NCBI GenBank assembly: GCA_937892545.1
Contig: CALAFO010000053.1
Location: 39,740-103,739, forward strand
Reading direction: 5' to 3'
Source of the DNA: Scatosoma sp002474405
GTDB taxonomy: Bacteria > Bacillota > Clostridia > Christensenellales > Borkfalkiaceae
DNA length: 64,000 nucleotides
Shown: positions 39,843 to 49,626 of the stretch, piece by piece
Layout: the number at the start of each line of letters is the position of its first letter
How positions within the stretch are numbered: position 1 is the first letter of the stretch
Position numbers and translations under genes: made by a program
The notes under the pieces: generated by a model
Database searches by the model: none
Seen by the model: the letters and a program-made list of their open reading frames with translations, nothing else
Told to the model about the DNA's origin: nothing

Positions 39843-42257
39843 GTGGACGGAGAAAACAAACTTCAGAACTGCATACGTCTGCTCGATCCGAAAAAACAAG
39901 CGGATAAAACATGGTTTTTGGCGCTTCTGGACGACGAAAAACAACGCCTTTACGAAGAGGAACGGTTAAAGGCGCTTTTAGTCATGCTGCGTTTAACGAA
40001 AATCAACACGCTGAAAAAACAGCTTGTCGCCGCCGACGAAGAACTGGGAGAACTCCGTAAAAAAATTTCGAAAAACGCCGAAACGTATTGCAGAATCAAA
40101 GAATTGCGGGCGGAAAAATTGCGCCTTGCCGCGGAAATAGAGAAATGCCGTCCGTTTTTCGACGAGCCGTATTTCGCGCGGATGGACGTGGTGGACGATA
40201 AAGAAGGGTACAACAGCTATTACATCGGCAAGCGCGGGGATATGCGGCTGGAAATCGTGGACTGGCGCGCGCCCATTGCCAGACGGTATTATCAGAAAAG
40301 CAGCGTGCGTTTTTCCATCAACGAATACGATTACCGGGTGATACTCCGCCGCGCGCTGCGCGTGAAAGCGGGAAAAATCGACGGGTTCAAAAACGAATTT
40401 CTCTCCGTGCGGGATTACCTTTCCCGCGAAGAAATTTCGGGACGGGACGAGGAAATTTTATTTGACCCGTACCTTCGTGAAATTTTAAAATCGCGCAAAG
40501 AAGAAACCAACGTACGCGATATTATCGAAACGATACAGGAAAAGCAGTACGCGGTGATTTCGTTGCCGGAAAGGGAAAGCTTCGTTCTGCAAGGGTGCGC
40601 GGGCAGCGGCAAAACCATGGTGATGCTGCATCGTCTTTCCTACCTTATGTATAACGACGAAAACGTGCGCCCGCGCGACGTGCTGCTGATTACGCCGGGC
40701 GATTCGTTCAACGAGTTCATCGAAGAACTGGCGGAAATTCTGCAGCTGGAAAAAGTGCGCGCGATGACGGTGGGGGAATACTTTTCCAAAGTGCTTTCCC
40801 GTTCCGGAATCGACGCGGAAAGCAAAATCGACTATTCGGCGAAAGAGAACGAGGAGTATCTCAGATATCTGTATTCTCCCGCGTTTGCGCGCGATATTCA
40901 AAAAAAAGTGAATAAAACGTACGATAACCTGTACGGAATTTTTACGGGCGAAGAGTGCCGCGAATACGTCGCCGCGCTGGTAAAACGCACGGAAGAACAA
41001 CTGGCGGCGTACGAGAAAGTGAAGAACGCTTCTTTAAGAATCCGCCGCGCGGTGCTCGGCGAAATCAAGGAAAGGAAAGACGGCGGCGGGGTGTATTACA
41101 CGAAGCCTTTCCGTTACCTGATGAACGCTGTTACCGTGGTGAACGATTTTTTGAAAAACGTGGTGAAAGAGGCGAAATCGGGCGTTCCCGCGTATTTTTT
41201 CAGGCAGATTTTAACGTTTTACAACAACGCGGCGTATCTCGCGAAAAAGACGGAAGAAATCTGCACGGACGCGCTTTCGGCGCTCGGCGAGCTTTCGGCG
41301 ACGGTGGAAAAAGAACTTGCCGACGTAAAGCGGTATAAAAGCTCGGCGGGCGGCACGGAAACGTATCTGTTTCCCGAACGATTGGCGGCGAAAGAGGAAT
41401 TGCTTGCGGAAATCAAAAAAGTTACGGCGAAAGCGGAAACGATCGGCGAAGCGAACGACGCTTTTGCGGAATTTTACGCGTTTCTGCGCGGCGAAAGCAC
41501 GTTTTCCGCGCTTGGAAAAGGCGAGAATTTCGTGGACGTTCTGCGTTATTTTTACCGCGAAACGGTGAAGAAATACAAGCTGAAATACGGCATGGAAGGG
41601 CGCGCGCTCTATCCTTCGGATCGTTACGCGTTGTGCGCGCTTCTGGCTACGACGGGCGAAGAACTGCGCCCCGCGTATTCGTTTGTGTTTGTGGACGAAG
41701 CGCAGGATATATCCGCGGGTGAATACGCGTTGCTTAGGAAAATCAATGCCCGCGCGGCGTTTAACGTATTCGGGGATCTGGGGCAGAACGTAACGCCTTA
41801 CCGCGGCGTGGGAAATTGGGAAAACGCTTTTCCCGGCGCGAACATTTACAAACTGAACAACAACTACCGCAACACGAATCAGATTGTGGAATACGTGAAG
41901 CGCGACGCGCAGATCGACATGGTGGCGTTCGGGGTGGACGGTCCGCCCGTGGAACATATTCCGTCGCGGGCGATCGCTTCGTTCTTTGCGGATAAAAAGG
42001 GTTTGCGCGCCGTTATCTGCACCGAAAAAGACAAACAGATTTACCTTAGAAAAAGCTACTGGGACGTGGGGAAAAAAGGCAGATTGTCCCGCACGAAAGT
42101 GAACATTTTAACGGTGTACGAAAGCAAAGGACTGGAATTTTCCGCGGTGGCGGCGGTGGTGGAAAACATGAACGCGGCGGAAAAATACATTGCCTGCACG
42201 CGTGCGCTGAACGCGCTGGCAATCATCGGCGAAACGGGCAAAAACGGGGATTTATAA
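39843..42257 (+). CDS. helD: HelD-like UvrD/Rep-family helicase (RNA polymerase-associated)
   Basis: 804 aa from GTG 39843 (GAGAGGGG upstream); the longer frame starts inside argS's end. Residues 1-90 form an antiparallel coiled coil, then PYFARMDVVDDKEGYNSYYI and MRLEIVDWRAPIARRYY, hallmarks of HelD. Walker A GCAGSGKTMVMLHR is near residue 252. Motif II FVFVDEAQDIS, NNNYRNTNQIVEYV and a terminal ACTRALNALAIIG follow. HelD pulls RNA polymerase off DNA and recycles it. The length is typical of class I HelD. Confidence 0.88.
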   Translation: MDGENKLQNCIRLLDPKKQADKTWFLALLDDEKQRLYEEERLKALLVMLRLTKINTLKKQLVAADEELGELRKKISKNAETYCRIKELRAEKLRLAAEIEKCRPFFDEPYFARMDVVDDKEGYNSYYIGKRGDMRLEIVDWRAPIARRYYQKSSVRFSINEYDYRVILRRALRVKAGKIDGFKNEFLSVRDYLSREEISGRDEEILFDPYLREILKSRKEETNVRDIIETIQEKQYAVISLPERESFVLQGCAGSGKTMVMLHRLSYLMYNDENVRPRDVLLITPGDSFNEFIEELAEILQLEKVRAMTVGEYFSKVLSRSGIDAESKIDYSAKENEEYLRYLYSPAFARDIQKKVNKTYDNLYGIFTGEECREYVAALVKRTEEQLAAYEKVKNASLRIRRAVLGEIKERKDGGGVYYTKPFRYLMNAVTVVNDFLKNVVKEAKSGVPAYFFRQILTFYNNAAYLAKKTEEICTDALSALGELSATVEKELADVKRYKSSAGGTETYLFPERLAAKEELLAEIKKVTAKAETIGEANDAFAEFYAFLRGESTFSALGKGENFVDVLRYFYRETVKKYKLKYGMEGRALYPSDRYALCALLATTGEELRPAYSFVFVDEAQDISAGEYALLRKINARAAFNVFGDLGQNVTPYRGVGNWENAFPGANIYKLNNNYRNTNQIVEYVKRDAQIDMVAFGVDGPPVEHIPSRAIASFFADKKGLRAVICTEKDKQIYLRKSYWDVGKKGRLSRTKVNILTVYESKGLEFSAVAAVVENMNAAEKYIACTRALNALAIIGETGKNGDL

Positions 42258-42380
42258 GGAAAAATTTGCTTAAAACGGTTGAAAAAAACAAAAAAGTATG
42301 TTATAATATAAAATGATTCATTATTCCGCCTCCGTGGTTCGGGGGCGGAAAATCACGCGAAGAGGAATAGAACGGACGAA

Positions 42381-44567
42381 ATGGCAGAAAACGAAAAAGA
42401 AGAAAAACAGGAAAAAAATTCTTACAGCGCGAAAAATCTCGAAGTGCTCGAAGGGCTGGACGCGGTGCGTCTGCGCCCCGGTATGTATATCGGTTCCACG
42501 GGCGTAAAAGGGCTTCATCATATTCTTTGGGAAATCGTCGATAACGCGATAGACGAAGCCGCCAACGGGTACGCAAATAAAATCAAAGTGGTTTTGTACA
42601 AAGACGGCAGCGCTTCCGTGGAAGATAACGGCAGAGGTATTCCCACCGACATTCACCCGAAAGAAAAGGTTTCGGGCGTGCAGCTGGTATTCACGAAGCT
42701 GCATGCGGGCGGAAAATTCGGGCAGGGAAACTATCAGTATTCGGGCGGTTTGCACGGCGTGGGCGCTTCCGTAACCAACGCGCTTTCCGAATGGCTGCAG
42801 GTGGAAGTAAAGCACGGCACCGTGTATAAAATGAGCTTCCGTTCGTTCTACAACGCCCGCAAGAAGAAATACGAATCGGGCATTCCGGACGGACCGCTTG
42901 AAAATACGGGCGTACGCACGAAATTTACGGGCACCACGGTGCGTTTCAAACCGGACGCCGCGGTGTTTTCCGAAACGAATTTCGACCTTGACACGGTGGA
43001 AGAACGCCTGAACGAGCTGGCGTTTTTGAACCGCGGATTGGAAATCACGCTGACCGACGAACGCATTACGATGGCGGACGCGAAGCGCATGCGCGGCAAT
43101 ATCGAAACCGACGAAGAAGCGCAGGGAGAAAACGCGGAAAACGCAGGGGAAGCTTCGCCGGAAGAAGCCGAGGTTTCCGATCGTTCCGCATACACGCCGC
43201 ATGATCTGTTCGACGAAGCGGATTCGGCGCAGCTGGAAAAAGAGCCGTACAGCGTGGTATTCAAATACGACGGCGGTATCAGCGATTTCGTGCGCAGTTT
43301 AAACGAGGAAAAGAAAAAGCTTTATCCTACGCCCGTGTACTACAAAACGGTGAAAAACGATATCAGCATCGAATTTGCCGTGCAGCATACCACCGAATAC
43401 ACCGAGAGCATTTTCTCGTTCGTAAACAATATTCCCACGCCCGAAGGCGGCTATCACGAAGCCGGTTTCCGTTCGGGCATTGCCAAGGCGTTCAACGATT
43501 ACGCGCGAAACAACGGCTTTTTAAAGGAAAAAGACGCCAACTTTCAGGGCGACGATTTCCGCGAAGGACTGACGGCGGTGCTTTCCGTAAAGATGCGCGA
43601 GGTGCAGTTCGAAGGGCAGACGAAAACAAAGCTCGGAAATACCGAAGCCCGCCCCGCGGTGGAAGCGGCGGTAATCGAAGGCTTCAAAGAATTCGCCAAC
43701 ACCCGCGGCGCGAAGAAAACGTTTGAGGAAATCATTAAAAAAGCGCAGGGAGCGGCGAAAGTGCGTCTTGCCGCAAAACAGGCAAAGGATAACGCCCGCG
43801 CGAAAAACAGCATCGACGGGCTGACGCTCATCGGCAAGCTGGCTTCCTGTTCGGGCAGAAAACCGGAGCTCAACGAAATGTTCATCGTGGAGGGCGATTC
43901 GGCTGGCGGCACGGCGAAGCAGGCGCGTATCCGGCAGTTTCAGTCGATTCTGCCGCTTCGCGGCAAACCGCTCAACGTGGAAAAGAAGCGGCTCAGTCAG
44001 ATTCTCGAAAACGAAGAAATCAAAACGATCATCGGCGCGATCGGCGCCGGCATCGACGGCATCAATCCGGGGTTCAATCTGGATAAAATCAATTATCACA
44101 AAGTGATTATTCTTTCCGATGCCGATCAGGACGGTATGCACATCCGCTGTATTCTGCTTACGTTCTTCTTCCGCTACATGCGCGATCTTGTGAACGCCGG
44201 GCACGTGTATATCGGTATGCCGCCGCTTTATAAGGTGTACAAGGGCGACAAAGTGGAGTACGCCTACGACGACAAGGAACTTGCGGAAAAGATTGCGAAA
44301 GTGGGCAAAGGGTATCAGTTACAGCGCTATAAAGGGCTTGGCGAAATGAGCGCGGATCAGCTGTGGGATACCACGATGAACCCCGCCACGAGAAATCTTA
44401 CGCAGGTTACGATTGAGGATGCCGCCAAGGCGGAGCGTATGATAACCACGCTGATGGGCGACAAAGTGGAAGGAAGAAAAGAATTCCTTGCCAAATACGC
44501 GAACTTCAACAAACACGACGAATTTATGGATAAGATAGACGGCAAGGAGGGCGCGATCAATGGCTAA
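42381..44567 (+). CDS. Type IIA topoisomerase subunit B (GyrB/ParE)
   Basis: 728 aa with the GHKL ATPase (LWEIVDNAIDEAANGYANKI, DNGRGIPTD, SGGLHGVGASVTNALS), transducer and TOPRIM domain (FIVEGDSAGGTAKQAR, ILSDADQDGMHIR). It ends RYKGLGEMSADQLWDTTMNP. An acidic insertion (about residues 225-295) is absent from E. coli GyrB and ParE and interrupts the ATPase-transducer region. With the overlapping GyrA/ParC-like gene it forms a complete enzyme. The partner lacks a good GyrA box, so topoisomerase IV is more likely than gyrase, but I do not fix the symbol. Confidence 0.9.
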   Translation: MAENEKEEKQEKNSYSAKNLEVLEGLDAVRLRPGMYIGSTGVKGLHHILWEIVDNAIDEAANGYANKIKVVLYKDGSASVEDNGRGIPTDIHPKEKVSGVQLVFTKLHAGGKFGQGNYQYSGGLHGVGASVTNALSEWLQVEVKHGTVYKMSFRSFYNARKKKYESGIPDGPLENTGVRTKFTGTTVRFKPDAAVFSETNFDLDTVEERLNELAFLNRGLEITLTDERITMADAKRMRGNIETDEEAQGENAENAGEASPEEAEVSDRSAYTPHDLFDEADSAQLEKEPYSVVFKYDGGISDFVRSLNEEKKKLYPTPVYYKTVKNDISIEFAVQHTTEYTESIFSFVNNIPTPEGGYHEAGFRSGIAKAFNDYARNNGFLKEKDANFQGDDFREGLTAVLSVKMREVQFEGQTKTKLGNTEARPAVEAAVIEGFKEFANTRGAKKTFEEIIKKAQGAAKVRLAAKQAKDNARAKNSIDGLTLIGKLASCSGRKPELNEMFIVEGDSAGGTAKQARIRQFQSILPLRGKPLNVEKKRLSQILENEEIKTIIGAIGAGIDGINPGFNLDKINYHKVIILSDADQDGMHIRCILLTFFFRYMRDLVNAGHVYIGMPPLYKVYKGDKVEYAYDDKELAEKIAKVGKGYQLQRYKGLGEMSADQLWDTTMNPATRNLTQVTIEDAAKAERMITTLMGDKVEGRKEFLAKYANFNKHDEFMDKIDGKEGAING

Positions 44568-47031
44568 GTCGAATAAAAAAGAACCCGAAAAAATCGAAGC
44601 GAAAGGGCAACTTTTCGTTGAGCCGCTGGAAAAAGTGCTGCATTCCTCCATGTTGCCGTATGCGGAATTCGTTATTCTCGACCGCGCGCTGCCCCGCGTG
44701 GAGGACGGCTTGAAACCCGTTCAGCGGCGTATTTTATACACGATGAACGAAATGGGGCTGACGCCCGATAAGCCTCACAAGAAGTGCGCGCGTATCGTGG
44801 GCGACTGCATGGGTAAATATCATCCGCACGGCGACTCAAGCGTTTACGGCGCCATGGTGAATATGGCGCAGGATTTCAATATGGGCAAAGTGCTCATCGA
44901 CGGACACGGCAACTTCGGCAGCGTGGACGGCGACCCCGCCGCCGCGATGCGTTACACGGAAGCCCGCCTCGCTCCACCCGCCCTCGAACTTCTGCGCGAC
45001 ATCGATAAAGACACGGTGCCTTTTTCGCTGAACTTCGACGATTCCCTGAAAGAACCGGACGTTCTGCCGGGAAGATTCCCGAATCTGCTTGTCAACGGCG
45101 CGTACGGCATCGCCGTAGGGCTTGCCACCAACATCCCCACGCACAATCTGGAAGAGGTGATCAACGGCGTGGTGGCGTATATCGATAACCCCGCGATTTC
45201 GCTGGAAGAGATGATGCAATATATTCCCTGTCCCGATTTTCCCACGGGCGGCATCATTATAGCGAACGAGCTGATACAGGCGTATAAAACGGGGCGTGGA
45301 AGAATCACGATCCGCGCGAAAATTTCCATCGAACCTACCGATAACGGAAAAACGAATCTCGTCATCAGCGAAATTCCCTATCAGGTAAACAAAGCGCAGC
45401 TGCTTCGCCGCATCGTGGAGCTTTGCGAAGAAAAAAAGGAAGAACTGGCGGCGGTGGATCACGTTTCCGACGAGTCCGACCGCGCGGGCATGCGCGCCGT
45501 GGTGCGCATCAAAAAAGGCGGCGACATCCGTCAGATTTTAAAGGTACTGTATAAAAATACCGATCTCGAAATATCGTTCGGCATCAATATGGTGGTGATT
45601 GCGGACGGCAAGCCGCAGCAGCTGGGGCTGATGGAAATCATCCGCCATTACGTGGCGTACCAGCGGCAGGTGATTCTGCGCCGTACGAAATTCGATCTGA
45701 ACGAAGCGGAAAGCCGCTGCCACGTGTTGGAAGGGCTGATTATCGCCGTGCGCAACATCGACGAAGTGATTGCCATTATCAAGTCGGCGGAAAGCACCGC
45801 GGACGCGCGCTCGAAATTGATGAAGCGCTTCGAACTTACCGAAATTCAGGCGCAGGCGATTCTGGATTTGCGCCTTGCTCGCCTTACCAAGCTGGAAGTA
45901 TTCAAGCTGGAGGAGGAACTGAAAGAACTGAAGAAACTCATTAAAAAGCTTACTGCGATTTCGAAGAGCAAAGATTTGCAGCTGCAGGTGGTCAAGGAAG
46001 AAATTTCCGAAATCCGCGATAAATATCCCACGCCGCGTCGTTCGCGCCTTGTGTTTACGGGGGCGGAAGCCGACGATCTTTTGTCGGTTACAAACGAAAA
46101 GGTACCGGGAGCGAAGTGCATGCTTGTACGCACGGCGGACGAGAAAATCAAGGTGCTTACGGGCAAAAACGCCGACGCGCTTTCGCTGCCCGTATCCGGA
46201 AAATTCAAAGCCGGCGTGATTGCGGAGGATATTCTTTCCACGGTTACGGACAAAGTGATTTACGCGTTTACGAATTTCGGCAACCTGCACCGCCTGAATA
46301 TTTCGGACGCGGCGCTTTCGTGCAAGCTTTCGGACGAGGGCGTTTCGCTTGCGGAACTTTCTCCGGGGGCGGTAGACGGCGAAAAATGCGTGAAATTCTT
46401 CGAAATCGGCGATAAATTCCCCGTGGGAAATCTGCTGTTCTTTACGGCGAAAGGCATGGTGAAAAAATCTTCGTGGGAAGAATACGAGGGCATCAGAAAA
46501 GACGTTCTGCAAGCCGTGAAAGTGGCGGACGACGATGAACTGATTGCCGTGGAAGAGGAACGCGAAGAGGAAGAAACGATGCTGTTCGTTACGGAACAGG
46601 GATACTGCCTGAACGCGCTGAAAAACGATATTCCTTTACAGGGCAGAGTATCGGGCGGCGTGAAAGGAATCATGCTGCGCGACGGCGACAAAGTGAAATT
46701 TGTATCGCAGGTGAACGGCGAGGGCGAAATCGTAATCGTAACGAGCGAAGGAAAATTTAAGAAAGTGATTTCCTCGCAGATCGACGTAACGGGAAGATAC
46801 AAGAAAGGTTCGATGATCGTGGCTCTGCCGGACGGCGCGAAAGTGCTTTCCGCAAGCTACGTAACGGTGCCGTATAAGATTGCCGTGGTGGAAAAGGGAA
46901 ACAAGATTTCCTGTATTTCTTCGGAGGACGTGCCCATTGCGATGCAGAGCGCGAAAGCCCGCAAGATTTCCGCGTACGACGAGGGCAGCGTGATTGCGGC
47001 GTACCCTTTAAGGTATCAGACGGAAGAATAA
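44560..47031 (+). CDS. Type IIA topoisomerase subunit A (ParC/GyrA)
   Basis: 823 aa, overlapping the B subunit by 8 bases. The breakage-reunion domain has KYHPHGDSSVYGAMVNMAQD (the quinolone-resistance region with Ser-Ser) and the catalytic Tyr in AAAMRYTEARL. A long coiled coil and a C-terminal beta-pinwheel follow. The gyrase-specific GyrA box (QRRGGKG) is replaced by QGRVSGGVKG, so supercoiling activity is doubtful and a decatenase (ParC) role is favoured. GGAGG lies at the end of the upstream gene. Confidence 0.9.
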   Translation: MAKSNKKEPEKIEAKGQLFVEPLEKVLHSSMLPYAEFVILDRALPRVEDGLKPVQRRILYTMNEMGLTPDKPHKKCARIVGDCMGKYHPHGDSSVYGAMVNMAQDFNMGKVLIDGHGNFGSVDGDPAAAMRYTEARLAPPALELLRDIDKDTVPFSLNFDDSLKEPDVLPGRFPNLLVNGAYGIAVGLATNIPTHNLEEVINGVVAYIDNPAISLEEMMQYIPCPDFPTGGIIIANELIQAYKTGRGRITIRAKISIEPTDNGKTNLVISEIPYQVNKAQLLRRIVELCEEKKEELAAVDHVSDESDRAGMRAVVRIKKGGDIRQILKVLYKNTDLEISFGINMVVIADGKPQQLGLMEIIRHYVAYQRQVILRRTKFDLNEAESRCHVLEGLIIAVRNIDEVIAIIKSAESTADARSKLMKRFELTEIQAQAILDLRLARLTKLEVFKLEEELKELKKLIKKLTAISKSKDLQLQVVKEEISEIRDKYPTPRRSRLVFTGAEADDLLSVTNEKVPGAKCMLVRTADEKIKVLTGKNADALSLPVSGKFKAGVIAEDILSTVTDKVIYAFTNFGNLHRLNISDAALSCKLSDEGVSLAELSPGAVDGEKCVKFFEIGDKFPVGNLLFFTAKGMVKKSSWEEYEGIRKDVLQAVKVADDDELIAVEEEREEEETMLFVTEQGYCLNALKNDIPLQGRVSGGVKGIMLRDGDKVKFVSQVNGEGEIVIVTSEGKFKKVISSQIDVTGRYKKGSMIVALPDGAKVLSASYVTVPYKIAVVEKGNKISCISSEDVPIAMQSAKARKISAYDEGSVIAAYPLRYQTEE

Positions 47032-47147
47032 CAGAAAACATGATGGCGGAAAACGCCATAGAAAGCAAGCTTTTCGGATAAAGCATAACCGGAACGAATC
47101 CGACATAGAATAAAACAGCGATAATTCTTTGTCGGAGGTGGGGAGCT

Positions 47148-47489
47148 TTGTGGGAAGAGCTTGAAGAGAGAGTGCTTTGTTGCGCGGAGTATATCGTGCA
47201 GACGGGATGTACCGTCCGTGCGTGCTCCGCGCATTTTGCCGTAAGCAAATCTACGGTGCATAAAGATATGACGGAGCGGCTGCCGTACGTGGATAAAGTG
47301 CTGTACGAGGAAGTGCGCGACGTGCTGGATAAAAATCTGCGGGAACGGCACATCCGCGGCGGCAACGCGACGAAGCGGAAGTACGAATCGCAGCGCGTAA
47401 AAAAAGAAGAAAAAACCTTGCGGAAAACGCTGCCGGAAATTGCGGAAAATTGCCTCGAAACGTTGCCGAAAATACAAAAAAACGGTTAA
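47148..47489 (+). CDS. spoIIID: Sporulation transcription factor SpoIIID
   Basis: 113 aa from TTG behind GGAGGTGGGG. The HTH CTVRACSAHFAVSKSTVHKD and MTERLP, then RERHIRGGNATKRKY, match SpoIIID closely. The 30-residue Lys/Glu/Pro tail is longer than the ~93-aa Bacillus protein. SpoIIID works in the mother cell after sigma-E and tunes spore-coat and cortex genes. This is the main sign that the organism forms endospores. Confidence 0.92.
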   Translation: MWEELEERVLCCAEYIVQTGCTVRACSAHFAVSKSTVHKDMTERLPYVDKVLYEEVRDVLDKNLRERHIRGGNATKRKYESQRVKKEEKTLRKTLPEIAENCLETLPKIQKNG

Positions 47490-47531
47490 AAATCAGCCGA
47501 AAATTGTTTGAAAAACCGAAAAAAGATTGTA

Positions 47532-47557
47532 AAAACCGCCTCTCCGGGCGGTTTTTT
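47532..47557 (+). terminator. Terminator after spoIIID
   Basis: AAACCGCC-TCTCC-GGGCGGTTTTTT hairpin. Confidence 0.85.
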
Positions 47558-47696
47558 CGTCGTAAAATCCGCAAAAAAATCGTTAAAAGAACCAAAAAAC
47601 AGAGGAAACGCATATATTGAAAGCGGGAAACTTCGTCTCCGCAGGCATATGCGCGGAGGCGTTCCGATAAAAATTCCGGAATCCGGAGGTAAAACG

Positions 47697-48092
47697 ATGG
47701 AAGAATATTTAAGTATGATAAGCGTGCCCGCCATTGCGGCGATTGTGTATGCCGTAATAGCGATAATCAACCGCGCCGTACGTGAAAACGAAAAATTCAG
47801 GAGGTTTATTCCTCTGATTGCCGCCGTGCTCGGCGTGGCGTGCGGCATTGTGTGTTATTACGCGATGCCGAGCATCATCCCCGCCGAAAACGTTGTTGTG
47901 GCGATTGTAATCGGCGGAGCGAGCGGTTTAAGCGCTACGGGAACGCACCAGCTTGTGAAGCAGATAGGGAAAAAAGGTGAAGCGAAAACCGACGGGAACA
48001 ACGTTGAAAACGGCGATATCGGCGGAGCCGAGCCGGAAGAAAAAGCGGAGGAAAAGTCCGAGAAAAAGGACGACAAGAAAACGGAAAAATAA
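47697..48092 (+). CDS. Stand-alone holin-like protein (Phage_holin_5_2-type)
   Basis: 131 aa from ATG 47697 behind GGAGG. Residues 1-90 have about three membrane helices (IPAIAAIVYAVIAIIN-like start, FIPLIAAVLGVACGIVCYYA, ENVVVAIVIGGASGLSATGT-HQLVKQ). They match the Clostridia holin family usually paired with a phage endolysin. The tail is highly charged (repeated Glu/Lys). No endolysin or phage gene is near. Upstream is a hairpin (about 47632-47660) with TCTCCGC/GCGGAGG. It may be a domesticated holin, for example for mother-cell lysis or protein release, or a prophage remnant. Confidence 0.75.
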   Translation: MEEYLSMISVPAIAAIVYAVIAIINRAVRENEKFRRFIPLIAAVLGVACGIVCYYAMPSIIPAENVVVAIVIGGASGLSATGTHQLVKQIGKKGEAKTDGNNVENGDIGGAEPEEKAEEKSEKKDDKKTEK

Positions 48093-48167
48093 CTAAGTAG
48101 GGTATAACCCGATAAACGAAAATTAAAATCGCGGAAGCGGGAAGTTAAAATAATTGAACGGAATAAC

Positions 48168-48217
48168 AAAAACGTCGGCGGGGCGTATTGCATAAGCGCT
48201 TTTCCGGCGTTTTATTT
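48168..48217 (+). terminator. Weak terminator after the holin-like gene
   Basis: AAAACGTCGG pairs with CCGGCGTTTT (one G-T) at the ends of a long imperfect hairpin, followed by ATTTTG. Confidence 0.4.
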
Positions 48218-48281
48218 TGCTTTTCGGCGCGAGGCTAACGGTAAGGCTTTGTGAAAAATGTTTGTCCCGGTTTGATTTTGC

Positions 48282-48325
48282 TTGACAAATTAAATTTGCA
48301 ACGCTATAATTGTTCTAAAAAGAAC
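48282..48325 (+). promoter_or_regulatory. Promoter and likely operator of the MarR gene
   Basis: TTGACA (48282-48287) and TATAAT (48305-48310), 17-base spacer. Right after the -10 lies GTTCTAAAAAGAAC (48312-48325), a palindrome well placed for MarR autorepression. Confidence 0.75.
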
Positions 48326-48335
48326 TATTTCGGGG

Positions 48336-48782
48336 ATGAAAATGGAATTTTTCGAAAAACAAAAAATGATTTCGGCGTTGTACGAATCCGTTACGGACGA
48401 CGTACGGAAAAATTATGCGCTGACGCGCGCCGGGTTTGACGTGCTGATGTTTTTAAAGAACAATCCGCGGTTTAATACGGCAACGCAGATTGTAAAGTAC
48501 CGGAAACTTGTGAAATCGCAGGTTTCGGGCGCGGTGGCGGAATTGACGGAACGCGGACTGATTACGGCGGAACATGCGGGCAGCAATAAAAAAACGCTGT
48601 TTTTAACGCTGACGCCGAAGGGAATTCTGCTTGCGGAAGAAGGGCGGAAGGCGCAGCGCGTATTTGCGGAAACGCTTTTCCGCGGATTTAAAAAGGAAGA
48701 AATCGATTTGATGAAGGAATTTTTCGAAAGGGCTTTTGCCAATGCGGAAAATTATTTCGAGGAGAAAAAGAAATGTCGGTAG
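48336..48782 (+). CDS. MarR-family regulator
   Basis: 148 aa, with a winged helix: FNTATQIVKYRKLVKSQVSG-AVAELTERGLI, then the wing SNKKTLFLTLTPKGILLAEE and two C-terminal dimer helices. Start could be ATG 48336 or 48342. The palindrome overlapping the transcription start suggests it represses its own operon. It overlaps the exporter gene by 10 bases, so it probably controls that transporter. Confidence 0.85.
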   Translation: MKMEFFEKQKMISALYESVTDDVRKNYALTRAGFDVLMFLKNNPRFNTATQIVKYRKLVKSQVSGAVAELTERGLITAEHAGSNKKTLFLTLTPKGILLAEEGRKAQRVFAETLFRGFKKEEIDLMKEFFERAFANAENYFEEKKKCR

Positions 48783-49549
48783 GGATAAAAATTCTTGTGT
48801 GTTTTCTTGCCGGGCTCGGCGCGGGCGTGGGAACGGGCTTTGCCGGAATGAGCGCGGCGGCGGTGATCGGTCCGATGCTGATTACGTTTCTCGGCGTGCC
48901 CGCGTATCAGGCAGTGGGCATAGGACTTGCCAGCGACGTGCTTGCCAGCGCGGTGAGTGCGTGGACGTATAAAAAAAGCGGCAATCTCGACGTGAAAAAC
49001 AGTCTTGTGCTGCTTGTAAGCGTTTTGTGCGCTACGGTGGCAGGCAGTCTGGTAGCGAAACTTGTGCCGGAACGGGCGATGAGCGGAACGATGCAGATTG
49101 CGATGATTGTTTTAGGCTTGAAATTTATCGTGAAACCTGTGGTTACAACAAAGGAGCAGATGCTGGAACAAAGCAGAAAATCGCGGATTATCAAGTCGGT
49201 TTTCGGCGGCATTGCCATCGGGTTTATCTGCGGATTTGTGGGCGCGGGCGGCGGCATGATGATGCTGTTTGTGCTGACGTCGTTTCTGGGCTACGAAATG
49301 CACGTTGCCGTGGGAACCAGCGTATTTATCATGTCGTTTACGGCGCTTACCGGCGGAATCAGTCATTTTATTATCGGCGGCATGCCGGATGTGTTGTGTC
49401 TGGTTCTGTGCGTCGGGTTTACGCTGATATGTTCGCTGATTGCCGCGAAAATAGCAAATAAGGCAAGCGCAAAGGTGTTGAACAGAGTTGTCGGCGCGGT
49501 GCTGATTGTAACAAGCGTTGTGATTCTTGCGGTGAATTATTTATTCTGA
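48773..49549 (+). CDS. TauE/SafE-family permease
   Basis: 258 aa with about eight membrane helices. Two Gly-rich repeats (AGLGAGVGTGFAGMSAAAVI at the start and GFICGFVGAGGGMMMLFVL in the middle) are the inverted-repeat signature of the TauE/SafE superfamily. Members move sulfite, sulfoacetate or other small organic anions. The cargo is not evident; control by the adjacent MarR protein suggests export of an inducer. GAGGAG lies upstream of ATG. Confidence 0.88.
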   Translation: MSVGIKILVCFLAGLGAGVGTGFAGMSAAAVIGPMLITFLGVPAYQAVGIGLASDVLASAVSAWTYKKSGNLDVKNSLVLLVSVLCATVAGSLVAKLVPERAMSGTMQIAMIVLGLKFIVKPVVTTKEQMLEQSRKSRIIKSVFGGIAIGFICGFVGAGGGMMMLFVLTSFLGYEMHVAVGTSVFIMSFTALTGGISHFIIGGMPDVLCLVLCVGFTLICSLIAAKIANKASAKVLNRVVGAVLIVTSVVILAVNYLF

Positions 49550-49573
49550 TTTTGCTTGATTTGCATTACGAAA

Positions 49574-49606
49574 AACGCGGCGGGGAGGTGTCCCCGCCGC
49601 GCTTTT
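49574..49606 (+). terminator. Terminator after the MarR/TauE operon (bidirectional)
   Basis: CGCGGCGGGGA and TCCCCGCCGCG stem, followed by CTTTTAA; the reverse side has TTTTT and can also end the convergent HTH gene. Confidence 0.85.
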
Positions 49607-49626
49607 AATTTACCGTTCCGGCGTGT

